A stretch of 37,598 bases of DNA from an uncultured Ruminococcus sp. (lineage in GTDB: Bacteria; Bacillota; Clostridia; Oscillospirales; Acutalibacteraceae), in NCBI GenBank assembly GCA_902777275.1, contig CACYTI010000026.1, positions 1-37,598 on the forward strand, read 5' to 3'. Below, piece by piece: positions 31,284 through 37,598 of this stretch (the stretch's first letter is position 1; every line of letters begins with the position of its first letter). A program made the translations under genes and the position numbers. The notes under the pieces are model-generated. The model saw only the letters and a program-made list of their open reading frames with translations, ran no database searches and was not told the origin of the DNA.

Positions 31284-32150
31284 TTATGCCTTGTCAACAG
31301 AGCCGAACAGCTCCATCTTCTCTTTTACGGTAGCCTTGATAGCCTCGGCTCCGGGAGCGAGAAGCTTTCTGGGATCGAAGCCCTTGCCCTGGAGGTCCTT
31401 GCCCTCTTCAATGTACTTTCTTGTAGCCGCAGCGAAAGCAAGCTGGCACTCGGTGTTAACGTTGATTTTGGAAACGCCAAGCTCAATAGCCTTCTTGATC
31501 ATGTCGGCGGGAATGCCTGTGCCGCCGTGGAGAACGAGAGGCATATCGCCGGTGAGCTGCTGGATAGCGTCGAGGGTTTCAAAGCTGAGACCCTGCCAGT
31601 TTTCGGGATATTTGCCGTGAATGTTTCCGATGCCCGCTGCAAGCATGGTCACGCCGAGGTCGGCGACCATTTTGCATTCCTGAGGATCAGCGCATTCGCC
31701 CGCGCCGATAACACCGTCTTCCTCGCCGCCGATCGAGCCGACTTCTGCCTCGATAGACAGTCCCAACTCTTCGCAGGTGGCAACAAGCTCTTTTGTCTTG
31801 GCAACGTTCTCGTCAATGGGATAGTGGGAGCCGTCGAACATGATCGAGCTGAAGCCCGCCTCAATGCACTTTTTGGCGCCTTCGTATGAGCCGTGGTCAA
31901 GGTGCAGGGCAACGGGAACCGTGATGTTGAGCTCCTCAAGCATGGCGGTGACCATTCCGACAACGGTTTTGTAGCCGCACATATATTTGCCCGCGCCTTC
32001 CGACACGCCCAGAATAACAGGAGAGTTGAGCTCCTGAGCGGTGAGCAGGATCGATTTAGTCCACTCAAGGTTGTTGATGTTGAACTGACCTACTGCGTAG
32101 TGACCTGCCTTTGCTTTTGTAAGCATTTCTTTAGCGTTTACTAATGGCAT
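31284..32150 (-). CDS. fba: Class II fructose-1,6-bisphosphate aldolase
   Basis: The start chosen is the ATG at 32150 (MPLVNAKEMLTKAK), eight bases after AAAGGA; the ATG at 32156 is too close to that site. The 288 residues show the class II zinc-dependent aldolase features: YAVGQFNINNLEW, PVALHLDHGSYEGAKKCIEAGFSSIMFDGSH (zinc histidine and catalytic aspartate), EAEVGSIGGEEDG, GNIHGKYP, LVLHGGTGIP and GVSKINVNTE. It cleaves fructose-1,6-bisphosphate in glycolysis. It is the short gatY/fba type usual in Firmicutes, and is monocistronic with its own promoter. Confidence 0.96.
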   Translation of the reverse strand: MPLVNAKEMLTKAKAGHYAVGQFNINNLEWTKSILLTAQELNSPVILGVSEGAGKYMCGYKTVVGMVTAMLEELNITVPVALHLDHGSYEGAKKCIEAGFSSIMFDGSHYPIDENVAKTKELVATCEELGLSIEAEVGSIGGEEDGVIGAGECADPQECKMVADLGVTMLAAGIGNIHGKYPENWQGLSFETLDAIQQLTGDMPLVLHGGTGIPADMIKKAIELGVSKINVNTECQLAFAAATRKYIEEGKDLQGKGFDPRKLLAPGAEAIKATVKEKMELFGSVDKA

Positions 32151-32212
32151 ATTCATCTTCCTTTATTCAAATATTTCAACAGAAAAGCGTCCCCCTCTGT
32201 CGAGTTGTCTTT

Positions 32213-32241
32213 ATTATACAATAAAATCTTGCGAATGAAAA
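32213..32241 (-). promoter_or_regulatory. Promoter of fba
   Basis: On the minus strand the -35 is TTTTCA, the spacer is 17 bp and the -10 is TATAAT. Confidence 0.6.
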
Positions 32242-32336
32242 GACTTTTCGGGAATTATTTTGATAAAATATTACGCAAAAATTTCAATTCAATAAATAAT
32301 TTTCAGTAAACCGTCACACAAAGAGTATTTTAATGG

Positions 32337-32365
32337 TTGCTTTTATGTCGCTTTGGGGGTATAAT
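32337..32365 (+). promoter_or_regulatory. Promoter of the HtrA protease gene
   Basis: -10 TATAAT is perfect, the spacer is 17 bp, and the -35 TTGCTT is weak. It is followed by a leader of about 120 bases full of hairpins. The weak -35 may mean an activator or an alternative sigma factor is involved. Confidence 0.5.
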
Positions 32366-32370
32366 ATAGA

Positions 32371-32467
32371 GGAACGGCGGGAACAGATCGACCTTCGGTC
32401 GTGAATAAGCTTTGCCATGAATGGCCGCTCTGCGGCATGAATTGAGCGCGTTTGCGCTCGTGTTCCT
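32371..32467 (+). promoter_or_regulatory. Multi-hairpin 5' leader or repeat cassette before htrA
   Basis: GGGAACA near 32379 pairs with TGTTCCT near 32461. Between them are three small hairpins: CGACC-TTCG-type (32390-32402), GCCGC-TCT-GCGGC (32424-32436) and GAGCGC-GTTT-GCGCTC (32444-32459). Each is separated by a constant TGAAT linker (32402, 32418 and 32438). This is either a structured mRNA leader or an array of small palindromic intergenic units. No known riboswitch was recognised. Confidence 0.5.
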
Positions 32468-32493
32468 GTTACCGAAAAAATGGGAGTGATAAT

Positions 32494-34137
32494 ATGGACA
32501 ATAACACGGATAATAACTTTGAAAATGATTTTTACGGATATGAGCCTCAAAAGCCCCTGACCGAAAAAAACTATAACATGGACCAGGTCATGGATGCTTT
32601 AGATACCGGGGAATTTCAGCCGCAGAAGCCGCTGCTTCACCCTGAGTCCGATGAGCCTCCGGCGACTGAACAGGGCTTTAATCCGATAAGGCACACGGCT
32701 GTTTATGCCGACAACCGTTTTGTCGGGGAGTCGGCTCCGCAGCAGACAGGGGAGCATTATTATCCCCCTCAGCCCGATAACCGGTATTACGGCGGCGACG
32801 GGGCTGCTCGGCCTGTGTATGACGCACCCGGAGCCGCGCCTGCACCGGCGGAAAAAAAGCGCGGAATGAACACGGCTTTAATGGTTGTCATAATCGTGCT
32901 CGGGGCGATGTTGGCGGCGAGCCTTTGCGGAATTGTCGCCTACTCGGTTTACAAGTCGGGCACCGGCGCAAGCTCCTCCACCGAAAACAACGATTCACCG
33001 ATCAACGATATTCCCGGCTTTACCATTCCCGGCTACGGTAACGGAGACAACGGCGGTAAAGGGAATAACGGGGACAACGGCGGCGGCTTCAAGATACCCT
33101 CTGCCACCGAGGCACCCGAGCACAAAGAAAGCGATTTTTCCGATAAGGCGGACAAGGATTACGCAGGCCTGCAGATCGCCGAAAAGCCGGAAGACGCAAA
33201 GACAAATTCCGACTACAACGCCGAGTACGCGTTCAAGGCTGCTTCCGATTCGGTCGTTTCGGTGCTCTGCTTTGACAAAAACACCGACAATAACTCTGAC
33301 GCGGTTTCTCAGGGCAGCGGAATCGTGATTTCCGAGGACGGATTTATCGTAACGAACTCTCATGTCGTCGGCAACAGCAAAACGGCATATCTGATAAAGG
33401 TAGTCACCGCCGACAGCAAGGAATACAAGGCAGGCGTTGTGGGCTTTGACGGCCGCACCGATTTGGCGGTTCTCAAGCTCGTTGATGCCAAGGGCTTAAA
33501 GCCTGCGGTGTTCGGCGACTCCGATAAAATAGAGTTGGGCGAGGATCTGATCGTCATAGGCAACCCCGGCGGAATCGAGTATCAGAACTCAATGACAAAG
33601 GGTATCGTATCGGCGATCAACCGCGACGCTTCAAGCAAGAACATTGTTAAATATATCCAGACAGACGCGGCTATAAATCCCGGCAACTCCGGCGGTCCCG
33701 CCGTGAACAACTGCGGTCAGGTTATCGGAGTAGCCTCCGCTAAAATCGCCGATGAAAAGTACGAGGGCATGGGCTTCTGTATCCCATCGGCTCAGGTAAA
33801 GCAGATTGTTGACAGCCTTATCAGGAACGGCTATGTTGACGGCAGAGTTAAAATCGGCGTTTCGGGCAACGCAGTAAGCGAATCAGATGCGCAGATGTAC
33901 AATCTTCCCAAGGGAATTATTGTGTACGGAATCACCGAGGGCGGTCCCTGCGACAAAACCGACCTCCGCGAAAACGATATCATCACCGAGTTTGACGGCA
34001 AAACAATAACCTCGTTCGCCGATATCTACGAGGCTCTTGAGGGGCACAAGGAAGGCGACAAGGTCAAGCTGAAATTCTACCGTGAGGACAACGGCAAGGA
34101 ATACGAAATTGAAATCACGCTTCAGGCGGATAAGTAA
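32494..34137 (+). CDS. htrA: HtrA/DegP-like membrane-anchored serine protease
   Basis: The start chosen is the ATG at 32494 (MDNNTDNNFENDF) after GGGAGTGATAAT. Of 547 residues, the first 124 are cytoplasmic and proline-rich. A membrane helix follows (about 128-152), then a glycine- and asparagine-rich linker (about 160-210). The trypsin-like domain has the triad H290 (TNSHVVG), D323 (GRTDLAVLKL) and S399 (NPGNSGGPA), and a C-terminal PDZ domain (about 450-540, with ENDIITEFDGKTITSFADIYEAL). The layout equals that of Gram-positive HtrA proteins acting on misfolded exported proteins. In Bacillus the gene is induced by secretion stress; the hairpin leader here may serve control. Confidence 0.95.
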   Translation: MDNNTDNNFENDFYGYEPQKPLTEKNYNMDQVMDALDTGEFQPQKPLLHPESDEPPATEQGFNPIRHTAVYADNRFVGESAPQQTGEHYYPPQPDNRYYGGDGAARPVYDAPGAAPAPAEKKRGMNTALMVVIIVLGAMLAASLCGIVAYSVYKSGTGASSSTENNDSPINDIPGFTIPGYGNGDNGGKGNNGDNGGGFKIPSATEAPEHKESDFSDKADKDYAGLQIAEKPEDAKTNSDYNAEYAFKAASDSVVSVLCFDKNTDNNSDAVSQGSGIVISEDGFIVTNSHVVGNSKTAYLIKVVTADSKEYKAGVVGFDGRTDLAVLKLVDAKGLKPAVFGDSDKIELGEDLIVIGNPGGIEYQNSMTKGIVSAINRDASSKNIVKYIQTDAAINPGNSGGPAVNNCGQVIGVASAKIADEKYEGMGFCIPSAQVKQIVDSLIRNGYVDGRVKIGVSGNAVSESDAQMYNLPKGIIVYGITEGGPCDKTDLRENDIITEFDGKTITSFADIYEALEGHKEGDKVKLKFYREDNGKEYEIEITLQADK

Positions 34138-34171
34138 ATTTTTAAAATTATACGGTAAATCTCCAAATGAG

Positions 34172-34203
34172 AACAACGCGGCGCATAATAACGCCGCGTT
34201 GTT
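34172..34203 (+). terminator. Terminator-like hairpin after htrA
   Basis: Perfect 12-bp stem AACAACGCGGCG/CGCCGCGTTGTT with an 8-base loop, but only ATG follows instead of a T-run. Confidence 0.6.
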
Positions 34204-34832
34204 ATGTGGAGATAATCAAATTGAAAATCCGGGAAAGCTGTTAAAAAATGGTTTGTTGAGTTGCTGTATTGGACATTTGCAGGTTTTTTTTGTGTGTGTT
34301 TTCGAGTACGAATGAATAATACCACATAAACCATGACAAAATAGTGACAAATAAGCCGTTTGACAGAAAAAAATTAAAAAATTTCCGAAATTTTACTTTG
34401 TCAACGCTCATTCGACCGGAAATAACAGCTACTAAAGATATGATTTTGATGACCAAATTACAGAAAATGTTAACAATTTGTTAATTATCGAATAATTCTC
34501 GAACAGAAATAACCGTGCTTTTTATTTCTTGTAAGGAAAAAATAACAAAGCTGCGGGGTGGTTGTTAATATTAAAAACAAATATAACAACTTTTTAACAA
34601 TTTGAGTACAAGTTTGCCAAAATTCGGTTACAATTTTAATAACAAGTTGACTTTACTACAACTTTGTAGTATCATTTTATCCAGAGACGCTGTAACGTTA
34701 CGTCTATGTAACCACAGCCGGGTGTGTGTTTTAACTAAAATGTAATATATATTGTGGTTATAATCTTTAAACCACTACATATTGTTTTCGATTATTTGTA
34801 TTTTCATTAAGCTGTATTGGAGTGTACACCAA
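34204..34832 (+). promoter_or_regulatory. Long AT-rich control region upstream of murA
   Basis: About 630 bases without a gene. It holds a cluster of TAACAA/TTGTTA hexamers (at least seven between about 34466 and 34646, one as the dyad TTAACAA-T-TTGTTAA), a promoter with a dyad in its spacer (34647-34675), a small AGACG/CGTCT hairpin (34685-34705) and the inverted pair GTGGTT/AACCAC (34754-34774) that frames a TATAAT. A single TTATCCAGA is one base off a DnaA box. Several binding sites or promoters are likely. Confidence 0.55.
34647..34675 (+). promoter_or_regulatory. murA promoter with operator-like dyad in the spacer
   Basis: -35 TTGACT, 17-bp spacer, -10 TATCAT. The spacer and the first two bases of the -10 hold TACTACA-ACTT-TGTAGTA (34654-34671), a perfect 7-bp dyad. 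A dyad placed there would block polymerase when bound, as with BlaI/MecI/CopY-type repressors, whose sites have a TACA...TGTA core. The spacing differs from the classical sites, so the repressor is unnamed. Confidence 0.65.
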
Positions 34833-36128
34833 TTGGAAAAATTTGTAGTTACGGGCGGAAAGCCCCTGTTTGGAGAGGTTAAAATAAGCGGCGCAAAAAA
34901 TGCTGCAGTGGCGATAATTCCCGCCGTTATTCTTTGCGACGAGCCTTGTCAGATCGAAAATATTCCCAACATCAGCGACGTAACGCTTATCAGCAAAATT
35001 TTGCAGCAGATGGGCGCCAAGGTCAAAAGGATCAATAAATCAACGCTTTATATCGACCCCACAAAAATCGCAACCTACAGCGCGGTTACCGATGCTGTAA
35101 GAGGTATGCGCGCTTCATATTATCTTTTGGGCGCTTTGCTCGGAAAATACGGCAAGGCTAAGGTTGCCCTGCCCGGAGGCTGCAATTTCGGCGTCCGTCC
35201 GATCGACCAGCACCTAAAGGGCTTTGAGGCTTTGGGGGCAGAAACCCGTTTGGTAGACGGCGCTATCATCGAAGCCAACTGTCCCGACGGTCTTATGGGC
35301 AGCCACGTTTATCTTGACGTGGTTTCCGTTGGAGCGACCATGAATATCATGTTGGCTGCGTGCAGAGCGGAAGGCTTGACTATCATTGAGAACGCGGCTA
35401 AGGAACCGCACATAGTTGACCTTGCGAACTTCCTCAACTCGATGGGCGCGGATATCCGCGGTGCGGGAACCGACGTTATCAAGGTTCGCGGCGTAAGCTA
35501 TATGCACGGCATAACCTATTCGATAATTCCCGACCAGATCGAGGCGGGAACCTATATGTGCGCGGCGGCGGCTACACGCGGCTGCGTCACCATTTTAAAC
35601 ATCACACCCAAGCACTTGGAGTCCATGACCGCAAAGTTCCGCGAAATGGGCTGCAAAATCACGGAATACGACGAAGCGCTTACGATCGACGCGACTGTAA
35701 AGCCGCTCAAGCGCTGCAATATCAAGACAATGCCTCACCCGGGCTTTCCCACCGACTGCCAGCCGCAGTTTACGGCGCTGCTCATGGGTGTTCCCGGCAC
35801 AAGCATTGTAAACGAAAATGTGTGGGACAACCGCTTTCAGTATATCAGCGAACTTGTCCGCATGGGCGCTCACATTGCGGTTGAGGGCAGACTCGCCATT
35901 ATCGAGGGAGGCACTCCGCTCACGGCGGCTCCCGTAATGGCTACAGACCTGCGCGCGGGCGCGGCTATGATCATAGCGGCTTTGCAGGTAAGCGGCACCA
36001 CCGAAATTTCAAGCATTCAGTATATCGAGCGCGGCTACGAGGATATCGTAGACAAATTCAAGGCGCTCGGAGCTGATATCAAAAAGGTATACTTCACGGG
36101 CGACAACGAGGACGCCCTCGGAGCATAA
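34833..36128 (+). CDS. murA: UDP-N-acetylglucosamine 1-carboxyvinyltransferase
   Basis: The start chosen is the TTG at 34833 (read as MEKFVVTGGKPLFGEVKISGAKNAAV), the usual MurA beginning, with GGAG ten bases upstream. The 431 residues carry the MurA/EPSP synthase fold. The active-site loop PGGCNFGVRPIDQHLKGFEALGAE has the catalytic cysteine C117, the residue that fosfomycin attacks, so no intrinsic resistance by Cys-to-Asp change is expected. Other marks are GSHVYLDVVSVGATMNIMLAA, PDQIEAGTYM and HPGFPTDCQPQFTALL. It adds enolpyruvate to UDP-GlcNAc, the first committed step of peptidoglycan synthesis. Many Firmicutes have two copies; which paralogue this is cannot be said. Confidence 0.96.
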   Translation: MEKFVVTGGKPLFGEVKISGAKNAAVAIIPAVILCDEPCQIENIPNISDVTLISKILQQMGAKVKRINKSTLYIDPTKIATYSAVTDAVRGMRASYYLLGALLGKYGKAKVALPGGCNFGVRPIDQHLKGFEALGAETRLVDGAIIEANCPDGLMGSHVYLDVVSVGATMNIMLAACRAEGLTIIENAAKEPHIVDLANFLNSMGADIRGAGTDVIKVRGVSYMHGITYSIIPDQIEAGTYMCAAAATRGCVTILNITPKHLESMTAKFREMGCKITEYDEALTIDATVKPLKRCNIKTMPHPGFPTDCQPQFTALLMGVPGTSIVNENVWDNRFQYISELVRMGAHIAVEGRLAIIEGGTPLTAAPVMATDLRAGAAMIIAALQVSGTTEISSIQYIERGYEDIVDKFKALGADIKKVYFTGDNEDALGA

Positions 36129-36145
36129 TTTAATAAGAGCATTAC

Positions 36146-36170
36146 GGGACAGCTTCGGCTGTCCCTTTTT
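36146..36170 (+). terminator. Intrinsic terminator of murA
   Basis: GGGACAGC-TTCG-GCTGTCCC, a perfect 8-bp stem with a TTCG tetraloop, followed by TTTTT. Confidence 0.95.
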
Positions 36171-36183
36171 GGCGCATAGCAAA

Positions 36184-36213
36184 AAGCGCAGCGGCTTGGC
36201 GACTGCTGCGCTT
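36184..36213 (-). terminator. Intrinsic terminator of dapL
   Basis: AAGCGCAGC and GCTGCGCTT pair perfectly over 9 bp. On the minus strand TTTTTGC follows. Confidence 0.8.
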
Positions 36214-36268
36214 GAAATATTTATAGAATCGCTGATTGATTCGGTATGATCGTTTGTTCTGCTTATGC

Positions 36269-37444
36269 TCAGAACAGAGCCTTTATCCTCTCCACGGCTT
36301 CCTCGGTTTTTTCTCTTGAATTGAACGAGGTCAGGCGGAAATAGCCCTTGCCGTTTTCGCCGAAGCCCTCGCCGGGCGTGCCTACTACCGCGGCTTTTTC
36401 GAGCAGGAGGTCGAAGAACTCCCAGCTTCCCATTCCGCCGGGGCATTGCAGCCAGATGTACGGGGAGTTTTTGCCGCCCGTGTAGTAAATTCCCAGACCG
36501 CTCAAAGCGTCGGCGATTATTTTAGCGTTCGCCTTGTAGTATTGCAGGTTCTCGCTTATCTGGCGCAGCCCCTCCTGACTGAAAACCTCGGCGGCGGCGC
36601 ACTGAACAGGCCACGAAACGCCGTTGAATTTTGTTGCCTGACGGCGGTACCAGAGAGAGTGCAGGTTGTGCCCGTCGCGCTCAAGCTCCTTGGGAACGAC
36701 CGTGTAGCCGCAGCGCGTGCCCGTGAAGCCCGCAGTCTTGGAGAGCGAGCAGAGCTCTATGGCGCACTTTTTCGCGCCCTCTATCAGGAATATGGAGCGG
36801 GGACTGTCGTCCTCTATAAACGCCTCATACGCTGCGTCATAAAGTATCACAGCGTCGTTTTCTATAGCGTAGTCTACCCATTGCTTTAGCTGTTCGGCGC
36901 TGTACGCGGCGCCTGTGGGGTTGTTGGGGGAGCATAGGTAAATCAAGTCAGCCTTTACGCTTCGGTCGGGCATGGCGAGAAAGCCGTTTTCCCTGTTTGA
37001 CGAGGCGTAAAGGATTTTTCTGCCCGCCATGATATTCGCGTCAACGTAGACGGGATAGACGGGGTCGGTGACGAGCACGGTGTTGTCCTGCGAGAAAATG
37101 TCGGGGAGGTTGCCGCAGTCGGATTTCGCTCCGTCCGAGATGAATATCTCATCGGCGCTCACATCGGCTCCGAAGCTCTTGTAATAGCCCGAAACCGCCT
37201 CGCGCACAAAGTCGTAGCCCTCGTATTCGGGATAGCCCTTGAAGGTCTCGCGGTGCTGCAAGTCCTCGCAGCCCTTTTTCATAGCCGCCACCACGATAGG
37301 GGCAAGGGGCAGGGTAACATCGCCAATGCCGAGCTTGATTATCTCGCGCCCGGGGTGAGCTGCGGCAAACTCGTTCGTTTTGCGCGCAACGTCGGCGAAC
37401 AGGTAGTTGGGTACTAAATTATCAAAATGCCGGTTGATTTTCAT
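36269..37444 (-). CDS. dapL: LL-diaminopimelate aminotransferase
   Basis: The start chosen is the ATG at 37444 (MKINRHFDNLVPNYLF) directly after CGGAGGAGCACAT. The 391 residues are a class I/II PLP aminotransferase with DapL marks: IKLGIGDVTLPL, KGYPEYEGYDFVREAV, FISDGAKSDCGN, YLCSPNNPTGAAY, ILYDAAYEAFI, and the PLP lysine in SLSKTAGFTGTRCGYTV. It converts tetrahydrodipicolinate directly to LL-diaminopimelate, bypassing the succinylase and acetylase routes, for lysine and peptidoglycan. It is convergent with murA and has its own terminator. Confidence 0.96.
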   Translation of the reverse strand: MKINRHFDNLVPNYLFADVARKTNEFAAAHPGREIIKLGIGDVTLPLAPIVVAAMKKGCEDLQHRETFKGYPEYEGYDFVREAVSGYYKSFGADVSADEIFISDGAKSDCGNLPDIFSQDNTVLVTDPVYPVYVDANIMAGRKILYASSNRENGFLAMPDRSVKADLIYLCSPNNPTGAAYSAEQLKQWVDYAIENDAVILYDAAYEAFIEDDSPRSIFLIEGAKKCAIELCSLSKTAGFTGTRCGYTVVPKELERDGHNLHSLWYRRQATKFNGVSWPVQCAAAEVFSQEGLRQISENLQYYKANAKIIADALSGLGIYYTGGKNSPYIWLQCPGGMGSWEFFDLLLEKAAVVGTPGEGFGENGKGYFRLTSFNSREKTEEAVERIKALF

Positions 37445-37493
37445 ATGTGCTCCTCCGATGTGATGAATGTTTACTTGATAACGGTTGTGTGGT

Positions 37494-37548
37494 AGACGTT
37501 TGTTTTCCGTCCGATTGTTAATAGAAAACACAACGTTTGGTTCAACGC
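37494..37548 (+). repeat. Dispersed intergenic repeat, copy B
   Basis: The near-match of 9284-9336. It begins GACGTTTGTTTTCCGTCCG and is followed by the hairpin GGGCGCAC/GTGCGCCC (37553-37574) and CCTACGA, as in copy A but with another stem sequence. It lies about 50 bp upstream of the dapL start. Confidence 0.75.
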
Positions 37549-37598
37549 TACCGGGCGCACACGCGGGTGCGCCCCTACGAATTGGTTTGATTCAGTTC

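Noticed and set aside
32371-32467. CRISPR array
   Set aside because: The units are hairpins with a five-base linker, not constant repeats of 25-40 bases with unique spacers.
34675-34690. DnaA box or replication origin upstream of murA
   Set aside because: One near-match (TTATCCAGA) only; no cluster of boxes and no dnaA or dnaN gene.

Overview
The window looks like chromosomal DNA from a gut-type clostridium of the Oscillospiraceae/Ruminococcus kind. The grounds are a type I dockerin protein, LL-diaminopimelate aminotransferase (DapL), class II fructose-bisphosphate aldolase, DegV and BspA-like leucine-rich repeat proteins, strong GGAGG ribosome binding sites and frequent TTG starts. This placement is inferred from gene families, not from a marker gene.

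Region 1 (about 1-9160) is AT-rich, mosaic accessory DNA. It begins with a partial, secreted leucine-rich repeat protein on the minus strand. An IS200/IS605-family element lies directly upstream of that gene; its two end hairpins match and show a compensatory base-pair change. Next to it, a minus-strand promoter, a nested set of perfect stems and a terminator outline an unannotated small structured RNA (about 1296-1462). Divergent from it runs a plus-strand cargo set: a KAP-type P-loop NTPase, an AAA/DUF4143 ATPase, a four-helix membrane protein and a large serine recombinase, then a TraX-like membrane protein. A second structured element (8262-8406) and the 3' remnant of an acyltransferase close the region. 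Intergenic palindromic repeats (9160-9500) mark the change to GC-richer DNA, and a related copy sits at 37.5 kb.

Region 2 (9637-12793, minus strand) is a two-gene operon. An ECF sigma factor is fused to a membrane segment and an extracytoplasmic module. It is followed by a secreted dockerin protein that carries two more copies of the same module.

Region 3 (13008-22883, minus strand) is the most unusual part: eight overlapping or abutting genes read from one promoter to one terminator. In order they encode an APH-like kinase, a GNAT-like acyltransferase, a PP-loop ATPase of the sugar amidotransferase type, a half-size UbiA-like membrane protein, a PEP-utilising phosphotransferase built like rifampin phosphotransferase, a BtaA-like (DUF3419) aminocarboxypropyl transferase and two adenylate-forming ligases. 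No carrier protein, transporter or regulator is in the run. It reads as an undescribed small-molecule or lipid-modifying pathway; the product is unknown.

Region 4 (23041-37598) is mostly housekeeping: two small hypotheticals, DegV, an unknown 138-residue protein, SbcD-SbcC, a sugar symporter remnant, a lipoprotein, fructose-bisphosphate aldolase, an HtrA protease with an elaborate hairpin leader, MurA behind a long AT-rich control region with an operator-like dyad inside its promoter, and DapL. No tRNA, rRNA or CRISPR array was seen.
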